A stretch of 64,000 nucleotides of DNA from Gyrodactylus bullatarudis (taxonomy: Eukaryota; Platyhelminthes; Monogenea; Gyrodactylidea; Gyrodactylidae): the NCBI GenBank assembly GCA_012064415.1, contig SSNU01000071.1:525387-589386 (forward strand), read 5' to 3'. The notes under the pieces were generated by a model. It ran no database searches and was not told the DNA's origin. It saw nothing but the letters and a program-made list of their open reading frames with translations. The position numbers and the translations under genes are program-made. Of this stretch, positions 45,227 through 57,200 are shown in pieces. How positions within the stretch are numbered: the first letter of the stretch is position 1; each line of letters opens with the position of its first letter.

Positions 45227-48200
45227 TCATCTTTCTTCTGGTTTAACATCCTCATTTATTGGAAGCACACTGATAAAATAACCAGTAAGAAAATCCTGAT
45301 TGTCTTCTTGAGGGCTATATATCTTGACATAATTCTGAGTATCTTTTATTCTTTTTAATTGTTCTATTTGGTTTGTATTATTGTTTACCAACTGGTTAGT
45401 TCTAAAAGTATCAGTTTTATTAATATTGTATTGTTGCTCCTTAAATATATCCAGCAAAGGATCTAAATAAATTTTTCCATTAGAGATACATTTTAACTGT
45501 TAACCTAACTCCTGTTAACTTACTTAACTCCTCAAAATGAGTTGGAATTTTGCTGCCTTCGTAGTTTTGCTAACGATATGAAAACTATAATCATTTATGC
45601 ATAATCGATCATGTATAATATTTACCTGTTGATATTCAAGAGGCATGGACGAATGGTCGCACCGAAAGTTACTTCTTGTTTTAATTTCAGTCAGACCAGA
45701 ATCGTCAGTTTTATACTTTGGAGATAGATCAGACATTCCAAGATGATTGTCACTTTGCAAATTGTTTGTTGATGCTGCCTCTTTTCTCCGCCTTTTTATC
45801 ATAATCAACAAGAAGAGAATCATCAAAATCATGCCTGTTGCAGCAATTAACGGAACAATTATGAAAATAAATAGTGGATAAACATTTTTAGTTTTCTTCG
45901 ATTTGTTAGTTTGACTCAGGCCCCTAGAAGATGGCGCACCTATGCCTCTTGAATTCTGATTAAATGGGACAGATTGCTCGTCTGATTGGGTATTTTTGAG
46001 GTAGATTGGGTTTCCCTTGTAATACTTTGATTCACTTCCATTGATAACTCTCAATTGTAGATGGAATTTTGCAACTTTTTCAGGAATACCCAAATCCTAT
46101 TTATAAATTATATATATTGTTAATATCTACTCACAAGTAGTTTTTAATAATAATAATTATTATTTAACTATAGAACGATGATGCGACATTTTGATTGAAT
46201 TGTACCTCTAATTAGAATTATAATTAATATAAACTAAACTAATGATAATTTCTTATCATATAATATCCATAGTTTGCATACCTTGGCTATGACTACAACT
46301 TGAAGCATTTTCCCTGGAACTAAGGCATCTCCTCTACTTTTCAACATGAGAAATCCATTTGTGATCTCGGTTTTGAATAATTCAGTCAAGTCCTCACCAT
46401 CATTTTGATCAAAAACATTCTTCAAGTGATAACTAAGGAATAATTTTGAATAATTTAATTACCGAAATTTTCAAATAAAATTTTATTCTCTCTCATTCTG
46501 TCGTTGTTTTTAGACTTGACTCGATACTTGAAATTCTTGTCATGAAAAACTGCCAAAATGGCGGCTACACTATAAAAGTTTATTCTTCGCCAAGATAATA
46601 AATAAAATTCTTCACTATAAAAATGGCTCTAAACTGCAAAAGTATTTTTTTCAGTTTCTACAGTGAATACAGTAGTTAAATGCTGAAGTAATTTTTACTC
46701 ACTAACGCTAATTTTTAAATCTCTCATCAATAAAATAACCAAGAATAATATTTTTCTTAATAAAATAATTATAATGAAATGTAATGAATGAAAATATTAA
46801 TAGTTAGTGTTCTCTTGCGTAATTCCAATTGATGAAAAACCAAAAAACTTTTCTAGTAGGTAGAAAAGAAAAATTAAAAATCAATTGGGCCATGGTAGTT
46901 CCAAATTGTGTGTGTAATTCTTTTGGATGCACGATTTGGATCCTCCCCCATTATGTTAAACTTTTCCCTAATTTTGAGGTCTGTAAGTTTATCGCTTGAG
47001 TCCTTTTATATGAACTACCATGGCCCAATTGATTTTTAATTTTTCTTTTCTACCTACTAGAAAAGTTTTTTGGTTTTTCATCAATTGGAATTACGCAAGA
47101 GAACACTTACTATTTTCATTCATTACAATTCACTATTTTATTAAATATTGAACCAGGAATTGAGACTGACGAGACCTGGCGAAATGTACAATGTACATAT
47201 CTCTCTAAATATTTTTGTTGTATTTTTTCATTAAAATTTTTAGCTTCAAAGGATCATAGATCCTAAACTACTTATAGCTGGGATCTTAAATGAACAGAAA
47301 ATGTTCTCTGACTACTTGTGAATATATTTGACAAGTTTCAAAGAAAAAAATCATAAAAAGTATTCGATTTTCTATATGACAAAAATTCTTTTCGGACTGG
47401 ATATGTATTTTGATTTTTGAAATCAACATAAAATTATGTGGAATTATACAGTTACTACAGTATAATATTGAAAGCAAGTAAAAGAACCTCTTACTGATCT
47501 TACAGATTAATTTAGTTTTTACCACATTAACAGCTGTTAATAGATTCAAATCTGCCAGAGACGTCAGAAAACTATACTCGTTTTAAGAAAAAAGTATCTC
47601 AAAAATTTATGAATTTCCTTGGCATTTAACCCCTTCGAACCCATAAGAAATCAGAGATCATCTAAGTTAGTTGATTAAGAGGTCGTATACGACCTCTGGG
47701 ATCGAAGGAGTTAATAAGTCATTTTGCAAAAGGGTTCAAAAATTCTCTTCAAGCTCAGTAGATTGCTGAATTTGCTTCTCGTTTCCAATCTTACACTGGT
47801 CTTTTGTGTCTTCAAGACACTGACTTGAAAATAGAATAGAAAAAAGAATACAACTTTTAAAGTCTATCCAGTGTTCAGTGTATGCATAGGAAAAATAATC
47901 CCCAGTCCTGTATTATTAACTTATTGGGGTGAAAGGTATTATTTTACTTAGCCTAGATCCGTTTGACCTGGAAATTGCTTAATACCTTTTCATTGAAGTG
48001 TTTAATCTAAAATCATTATTACACTGTATTTATTCAATTATTTATTCTATATAGATTTGATTAAAAGTTTATTTTATAATACTCGAAAGAATTTCGATAC
48101 AGTTTGAAAGAAACTCAGAAATTAATGACATAAAAGTTTATATAATGATTAGCTTGCTTGTATCTTAATGAAGTATAGTATTTTTGAATTTTTCAAATAC

Positions 48201-51200
48201 CGTTGAATGAATTTGTAAAAATAACATCATCAAAATGTTGTATGGGCTGTAACAATTGTATTGGTATATGTTTTATTAGAATTGGATCTAAAATAAGGAA
48301 GTTAAAGGAAAATTTAAAGTGAAACCCTAAATTTTGCGACCACTATATTTATCGAAAGGAAAGATATTTTCAGCCAAAATTGATTTATGAAAGCAGAGAA
48401 AAAGGAATTACTTGAAGAAAAAAAATCTTTTTCTGTCTCTTTGAGAAAATTTTAGACATTTTGAATTTGATCTCTTTTTTTCTCTGGTTCATGATCACCC
48501 CTCCACTGTGCTCGATTTCGATGATGAACTAAAGATTACTACTCTATTCATTGGCTCCACTTTTCTATATTTGAGGATTATTAATGAAAATTCATTGTCA
48601 AAATTGTCTCGAGGGAAGTTGGTCTGATGATTAATTGGTAACTTTTCACTAAAATTTTTATCATTCTCAACGAGGGATAGAAGAATTGAAATTCTTTTTG
48701 TTTATCATTTCCTAGATTTGGATGTTTAGAAATCGATTATCAGGTATCATTTGAGAACAGTTCCATTTTTAAAACTATCAATATTATGATTCTCGAACAG
48801 ATCTGATATTTTCTCAGAACAATCTGAGAACAAATATAGAAATTATCATAAAAGTTGTAGGGGCAGATACTTGAGCTTGGAGTGAAATAATTTTAGTTTA
48901 AATCACGTTAGGTACTGAAGAATTGAAATTCAAAAGCACTAGCGTGAGTATAAGAGAGAACAGTTTGAAAGTATCATGTTTATTTTCTATTCTGTAATAA
49001 AACTCTTTTATTCAATAAGTGTAACGGCCATTGAAATGGTCTATTGAAAGCTCATAGATTTTATGTCAAGTCTCCTAGAAACTTGAAATCTATGTATTCG
49101 TGATCAGCTCAACGGAAAAAACCGTTGATAAGCTTATCTCAAAAGCATGTTTAAAATGAACGGGGTATGATTCAGAATGAAGGAAAATTTCGTCACTCTG
49201 GAACTCTTTGATAAAAAAGCATGATTTTAGCTTATTCTTCATAAAACTAGAGTTTTGTGCAATCTGGAAAGCGATTTCTTAGGGAAGCAAAAATGAAGAC
49301 AGAGAGATCCTCAAGATAAGAAATCAGTATTGTGAATTATTTAATATCCCTTTGGGATTATCTAGGCATTTTTCTTTTTCTTGAAAAAAAAACAATAAAA
49401 TTTGAAAAAGTACCTCAGTTGGAGAGAAACAGATTGAAAATATGGCTCATCACAGTCGACTCAGTGAACAATACTTGAGACAAGAAATCTAGCGTGAAAT
49501 GGCTCGAGAGGTTTTTAAATAATTTGAATTGCCGAGTATTTACTATTTTAACAAATACTCAATACATTTCTATGAATAGACACAAAGGAACCAAAAAGTG
49601 AATTAAACTTTAGGGGTTCTCAAATGCTAATGTCCGAGTAACCAACTTTGCAAATAATCCCAAAAAATCAGCAAAATATGACATTTTAGTGCAGTATTTT
49701 ATAAAGTTTATTCATTATAGACTCGTACATACAATCAATTTTATCCTAACAGACAAAGTCATCATACTCATACCATTTTAAAATCTATTGATTTATCATC
49801 TTTTTTTTCATTTCCAAGAAATTATATCCTTATTCTAAAACTTATTTGAAAGAAAATTTCTTAAGATTCTTAAGTGCACAAGGAAGGAATTATAGGGATA
49901 ATGATAATAGGATATTATTATTCAAAGAAGGAAGTAGGAAGAGAGATCACTTGTTATCAACATATAGAGTAAAAAAACTCAACGGGGGGTAATGGTTAAC
50001 AATTCTCACTTGACAGTGCCGTTCTCATTTAAATCCCTATCGATTGCATTTAGTTTGATGATGGGTTCATTGACCGGAAGATCTCTTCCGAATTCGTAGA
50101 TTTCATTACTCTTTTGGTGATCAGAGTTTTCCATCTTCCATTCAGGTGCATTGTCGTTCTCATCGAGTACTTTGATTTTAAAGTTTCCACTGAAAATAAT
50201 CAAAAATATTTAATCAATCAAATTTGATTTTATCGAATAAATTAAGCCTTTTGAGACTTCCATTCATTAGAGTAATTCATCGCTTATAAATTATAAGTTA
50301 TAATTAATTGATTGATTAAAGTTGAGAAAAAATCTGATTGGCTCATTGTTTTGATTGGACAGAAAAGGTTTGAAAAGTTTTTTCAAATCTCAGAAGAAGA
50401 ATACAACATTTATTCGAAAAATTGTGTGAGTCCAAACTCTTTTAATCACTAAAACTATAAACCCATACTTAGGCCAATACAAGCTAGAAGACAACATAGT
50501 CAGGTAACAAATGAACAACGTTATTGTCAATCTATGCCGAGCAGCCCACTGAAGAACTTCATGATTCAAAATTACTTCTTCAAAAGATGTTTGCTGACAT
50601 TATTCTTGAGCTAATTAAGGTTCATTTCCGGATTTCTACTCAGAATCCATGTATCATTAATACGCCATTTTTTCAATAGATACAAAACTTTTTTGATAAA
50701 ATATAAATATCTTGAAAGAGGAAAAATTAAAAAATTTATTCTAGATAATTCCGTGGTGCATTCACAAGTTGGGATCTAGAATTTTCAGGAAGCGTTTATT
50801 GGAAAATTCCCTTACATCAAGATTTTTTAGACACTAAACCTACTAGCAAAGTGTGGTCACTGGTTATTACTATATCCATCTGAATAGAGATTATCTTCTC
50901 ACACCTATATGTTAGAATTTGGATAGGCAAGTGACAATTCCATAAGGGAGTCAAATATTATTCAACTAACGGTGCCAGATGGATACGCGTTTCGTCCTTA
51001 TTAGCGTGTTGGAGAGTGTGGAGTTGGGTGTTGTTTCCAGTGCGCCACTACGGCGGGTGCGTTCAGATATTATTTGATCACTATGTCGTGAGCACGACAC
51101 TCAGAACCCCCGTTCGTCTCCTATTACTCTTATTCTGGCCTAGTGGTTCGAATCCTGGCTATGGAGTCCTAATAAGGACGAAACGCGTATACATTTGCCA

Positions 51201-54200
51201 GCGTTTGTTGAATATTATTTGACTATCTTATCTGAATTCTAACATCTAGGTGTCAGAAGATTCACATGATATAACCAGTGACCACAATTTGCTAGTCGGT
51301 TTAATGTCTAAAAACACTGTAATTTCTACATAGTGCTTATTCACATCAAGAATTTTTATTCCTCATTTCATTCAACGGCCCTAGAGGAACCACTTGACTT
51401 TAGTATGAATCTCGAATGTACATTAATCGAATAATGAACTAATTTCTCACAAAACTCTTATGTGAATGGACTAGAACACAAAACAAAATGAGTCCCTCAA
51501 GAGACTGGACAAAGAAGAAAGGAAACTGTATTGCTTACAATTTACAATACAATCACTTTCTTTTCTAGTTTATTTATCCCACTTAACAGTCCTACTGGGA
51601 TGTTGTACTAATAATAATAATGAGAGTCTGAAAATAACAAACTTGAGATTTCTTTTAGAAAAGAAAAACTGAGGTGGGAGTATTAGACTTTTTTTTGTCT
51701 GCTATACCATACATCATTGCACATTGTCCTTGAAAGTTTAACGGAAATTTTTGATTTTTTATTGTTTTGAAGAAAAGATTCAAAAATCTATTTTTAACTG
51801 CTTGATTCCTTCATTACACTCATATGATATATTGAAAACCAAATGTACATTTCTCGAAGCATCATAAGTGGTAATTCTTCAAAAATGATATAAGTTAAAA
51901 GTTTGAAAATTGTATTTAAAACTCAAAGATTATTTAGTTTGATTTATAAGGATTTACTGAAGCCAGAGGAGAAAACTCTATTAGTTTACAAATTCCAATT
52001 TGATTGTGGAGCCTCATGTATAGAAATATTAGGAAATTATCTGCACGAGCGGAGGATCATTTGAAGGAGGATACTGCAATTATTAGGCACCTTAATTTCT
52101 AATTTTTTCGTTTTATACAAAAATCCTAATGACGACAGCATAGATATATGGGTGAAAGAAAAATTTCTTATTAACCTATATAAACCTAATATATGTGTTC
52201 AGAAAAACTATTCCTATAATCTTCAACTACCTTGGCCAATGTGAGCTTTTTCACTTTTCTCTCCACTGTTGCTATTTATTGGAGAGTTTTGATGTTTTTA
52301 CAGCTAGCATTTTACTCTTATTTTCTTTGACTTTTACTATTTCTTTCATAATTTGTAAATTATTATCTTGAATGAAATAATAACTAATATCATTACCACT
52401 TATGATGATTCAAAAAATATATATCTTCTTCCAATTTTCTAAATTATGAATATAAGTGGATTTTCGGACGTGTTTGAAAAACTACTAATTCGTAGGAATT
52501 TCAGTCAAGACCTTCAAACTTGTTGGGAATATCATTACAAAAACTCTGCTCAGAAAAATATTCAACAGGAAATGAAACAATGCTGAGATTTGGCTATAAC
52601 TTAGTCCATCGATAATCATTTTTGATCGAAGACAAAAGTTCACATGTCTTAAGATAGATATTATCCCCAAAAGCACATTCTATTCCTAATAACACTGAAT
52701 TACTGTGGGAAAATGATGTTGAATACCTGGCAACAGGTATGATCCAATCAAAATCGAAAAATTATGCAGCATAGTCGCTGTGATATCTACTTATTTGGCT
52801 TGTATCACAGTGATGATTATGACCGATTTGAAAGAAAATCCAGATTTCGGTGACATGAGTGACCCAGCTTAAAGACAAAGTTACCCAAAATTAACACGAG
52901 ATGAATAATGTTGATATTAATTTTTTCTTACCTTACAAAATTAGATAAAAAGTAACTTTTTCCAATCTCATGAAAATCTTAATCAGTCCTTGGCAAACAA
53001 AACATGTTGATGGAAAAGCTTTTGCAATACTAAATAAAGAACACTTTGTAGAGTTAAATATGATAACTGGCTCTTTTATCTTGGTTATAAACCAAATTAA
53101 GACAAACCTACCTCAAAATTATAGAGAATGAAGAATTCTTTTATAAATAGAATCTGCTGGCAAATCATTAGGATAAACGCAAAGATGAAAGGTGAACTCT
53201 AATGATCTAAGATAAACAGTGGGAGGTGTGATTCGATAAAATCTTACTTTAGTTCCTCTCCAAATTTATACATTCTTATTAGAATGTATTTAAAGGAAAA
53301 GAGTACAGTGTAATACTCAAGAAAGTGAAAGGGATGTACATTGTACACCCTTTTTCAATTTAGCAGATGCAAGTTTCAGGTCAAATTAGATGATACTTTG
53401 AGTGCTAATTTTAAATCGGCCAAAATAAATAATAATAATGTCTTGTAGTCATGGTAATGTGATCTGATACTTATGAGAAAAATGTGATACTCGAAACAAG
53501 TAGCCCCTCATTCTTTTAACCTCATAGAAATTGTTCTAAAATCTTTAAATGCCAATGTTACCTATATTTTTTTATGTACCTAGTAAAATAACCTTGTCAA
53601 GAAATTTCACTAGTGAAATTATAATATGGCTGATTGGTGTCTATATACCCCATTTTTAGACTTAAGTGATTGCGTTGAATTGATACGAGCTCAAATACGA
53701 GCTTACGAACTCAATTTTTAATCATAATTTTGAACTAAGTAGTTGACCATAAAGTTGTTCGGTAACTCATTTTTATTTGAAAAGTAGAAAAAGAATATAT
53801 TAACACCAAATGTACATTTCTCAAAGGTTCATCAGTAGTGTCTCTTTGATAATGATAAAAGTTAAAAGATGAATGAAAATAATAATTTACAAATTATGAA
53901 AGAAATAGTAAAAGTTGAAGAAAATTAGAATANNNNNNNNNNNNNNNNNNNNNNNNNNNNNNNNNNNNNNNNNNNNNNNNNNNNNNNNNNNNNNNNNNNN
54001 NNNNNNNNNNNNNNNNNNNNNNNNNNNNNNNNNNNNNNNNNNNNNNNNNNNNNNNNNNNNNNNNNNNNNNNNNNNNNNNNNNNNNNNNNNNNNNNNNNNN
54101 NNNNNNNNNNNNNNNNNNNNNNNNNNNNNNNNNNNNNNNNNNNNNNNNNNNNNNTTACTATTTCTTTCATAATTTGTAAATTATTATTTTCATTCATCTT

Positions 54201-57200
54201 TTAACTTTTATCATTATCAAAGAGACACTACTGATGAACCTTTGAGAAATGTACATTTGGTGTTAATATATTCTTTTTCTACTTTTCAAATAATGATTTT
54301 ATGTGGATTTTCGGACGTATTTGAAAATTTACGTGAATATTTCTATCGTAACTCATTTTTGAAAATTTTAAATTAAAATGTTAAAGTTAGTAATTTATCT
54401 GGTATATAAAGCTAATTTATATGAAGTTGGGAATCAATCGAAAATTCGAATATGTTAAAGATATTTTTAAATCCTACTCATGTTGCCCACTATTACGATT
54501 TGAAGAAAAAAATTCTGGAGAAAATTGTTTTGATGAAAAACATGGTCATTTTTCAAATTTCAATTTGGCGCAAAAATCCCACTTTGTCGAACTTTGAACT
54601 GAAAATTTTGATTGATTTCAAAGTCAGAGATTGATCAAAAGTTGATTTTCAGGATCACCATATTTTGCAAAGTTTCTCAGAGCAATGTTCCCATCCGGCT
54701 TGAATGAAACATGCTAGAAATCTTTAGACAAAACTTTCCAAAATCATCGTTTGACTTAAATTTTCTACTTCTAGAATTTGAGTAGATTTTTGGGGTTGGA
54801 AATCATTTTAAAATTGATACAGTCCAAATTAGAAAGGATAATTTATAGAGACAGTTTAGGAGGGTAATAAAAAATGGGAAGAGAAATCGGTCAAAGTGAG
54901 ATGAAGCCAAGTGAAAGATTTTTTCTCAAGGAGTGATTTGTAGCAAAATTGATTTATTAGATGGCCACTGGTTGATATTATGCGAATGGAAATATAATTT
55001 CAAGCAAAATGAAAAATTTCCACATTTCAACTTTAATTGATTAATTGAATCAAACTCGAGGCAGATTTTTCGTAATGAAATTTCAAATTAATTCCCAACT
55101 CTGAATTGCTAGTGTAGAATTTCAATTTCTATACACTATTATTTGTCTCATCTGAAGGAAATGGTAGCCAAACTCTGCAAGACAATGAAAGAACTCATGT
55201 TGGAAAAGAAGTGAAAAAGAGAATTTCGACTGAATTTGTCATCCACCTTATAGTGCTTATATCTTTATAGGTCTTTAAATAATTTGCTAAAAGGTAAAAT
55301 TTTCAGATCAAAAGAAGAGGTCAAAATTGGGCGGGATGGCTTTTTTTAGGTTGAATTCTGAAGAATTTTATAGCGACAGGATCAAACAGCTGCCAAATTG
55401 TTGGCAGAATTGTCTTAATTCGTCTGGAAACTACTATGATATTTATACTATTTTTATTCTATCAATGTGTTTGTATATTAGAGAAGACAAAATTTCTCAA
55501 CTTTTCCCAGCCTTAATCTCATTTTGAAGATAATAAACTAAGCTTTTTTTCCTATAAATCTATACTTTTTCGAGTTTGTTCTGATATACAAAATCTCGAT
55601 TGAAAACGACAATTTTTGAACATGCGCCAAGATTTTTTCAATGAATTTTACTACGAGACGAAATTGACCTTTTTGAATAGTTTTTGCCTTATTTTTGAAT
55701 AAAAATATGGCTTATAGTGAAAATTGAGTATTTTTTTCACATTTTGAAAAAAATTCCTAGGAAATTATGTGAAATTTGATGATTTTAGAATAAAAAAACT
55801 TTCATCATGATTTTCAAAAATGTGTTTTTCATGGTTTAAAACATCAATTTTTGATTAAGGCATAGAGCATTGTTCGGGGAAAATAAATTTTGTATTAACC
55901 TATCATATACACAATCGTGTCAAAATCAAATTTTGAATTTTTCATCATTTTCCCTACTTGAAAGTCGATGAAATTTGATATTTCAACATCCCTGAAAAAA
56001 TACGAATTTACCAATATTTTTATTATGATTATCGGTTTTTTTGTCTTATTGTGATCCTAAAAATTAACTTTTGATCACTCTCTCACATTGAAATCAACAA
56101 AAATTTTCAACTCAAAGTTCAAAAAAATGGGAATTTGGTGCTAGTTCAATTTTTCAAATTTGCCGTATTTTCCTAAAAAATTAATTTTTTTTCCGTATCG
56201 TGAAAGAGGGCCTCGTGATCTAGATTCCAAAAAATCTTGATCGAATTTTATTTCGTGATGGAAAAATTAAGAATTTTGTAAAAATCATAAATTCCCATCT
56301 TCATATTAACTAGCTTTATGTCACCGTTAATCTTGTTACTATTGATAGTCTCAAGACTTTATCTGTATGCTACGCTCTAATTTCTTCAGACTGAGGTGGC
56401 CATTGAGTTTCGGTTCCGACTGAGGTGGCTAGAACAAGCATAAAGTATCTATTCTGCTAAAACAAAATAGCACTCGATAACAAATAGCAAAAAATAGTCA
56501 ATACATTGCAAGATATGATTAAACGAAATTCATTGCATTCTGATGTATAGAAATGTATGCAATGGAAAGGTATGGAATTTTCCATAGGGTTATTCATAAA
56601 GACCTGATTATCAAACATCCAATTACGATTGGTATATATTACCGTTAATCTTGTTACTCTTGATAGTCTTAAGACTAACGGATTGGTTTGTTAAACTTGT
56701 TACTCGGTAACAAGATTAACTGGAATCTTTGATAGTCTTAAGACTATCAGGTAATCTTAAGACTAAGGGAATAGTTTGATAAACTTGTTACCAGGTTTTA
56801 AGATAAACAAGATATTCAGCTATAAATTATAGTTTGCTGATCTTGACACTGGGTAATAAGATTGGCTGACTGAATCAATTTATTCTAAAATAAAAGGCTT
56901 TTTTAAGACTGCAAAAACTTTTGATCCAATTGTGTAGAGTCTGGAATTGAGACTTCTTATACAGTGCACTGCGGAATCATGGATTCTAGAGAATAAGACG
57001 TATCAGTGTTACCAGGTTTCAGGAATAACAGGTTAGTGATCTTAATATAAATTTCTTTTGATCATCAGTTATTTATAAAATATGGCGCGTAAATTTTTCT
57101 ACCTGATAGTCTTAAGACTATCAAGAGTAACAAGATTAACGGTAACATATATAAGCCGGTGTGGCGTAGTGGTATCTTTCTTACCTCTCATTCGGACCTC

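Larger units (their letters stand above)
46433..50009. other. Cadherin intron (3.6 kb)
   Basis: Contains the perfect foldback at 46806-47107 and the small TTAA element at 47630-47710. The rest (47.7-50.0 kb) is AT-rich without recognised remnants. Confidence 0.4.
50823..51320. repeat. Foldback of two hammerhead-SINE arms around a pol III-like promoter core
   Basis: The left arm (about 50839-51003) and the right arm (about 51160-51320) are inverted copies of the repeat at 37.14-37.33 kb. The centre is GC-richer than its surroundings. TGGCCTAGTGG (51136-51146, box A-like) overlaps by two bases GGTTCGAATCC (51145-51155, perfect box B consensus), which points to a tRNA-derived promoter compressed by deletion. 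CCTGGCTATGG then leads into the partial right-arm hammerhead. Confidence 0.65.
51838..52490 (+). mobile_element. PLE-A: degenerate copy with an inverted and a direct terminus
   Basis: The body at about 51900-52260 encodes, with stops and frameshifts, HKDLL-type linker sequence, KTLLVYKFQFDCGAS (GIY-YIG start, YIG lost) and the region leading to 'LPWPM'. It is preceded by a terminus in inverted orientation (51838-51900) and followed by one in direct orientation up to 'ggattttcggacgtgtttga' at about 52480. Both termini carry the same mutated hammerhead core CUUAUGA. Confidence 0.65.
53773..54345. mobile_element. PLE-A termini in inverted orientation around an assembly gap
   Basis: 53773-53911 and 54155-54293 are identical inverted copies (139 bp). 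Each contains a hammerhead and the 'aatttacaaattatgaaagaaatag' segment. The right copy continues to the element end motif 'ggattttcggacgtatttga' at about 54301-54340. The inverted arms reach the gap edge, so a PLE-A body or a longer palindrome is probably missing from the assembly. Confidence 0.7.

Noticed and set aside
53915..54197. Open frames across the N run
   Set aside because: Artefact of unspecified bases; no sequence to support them.
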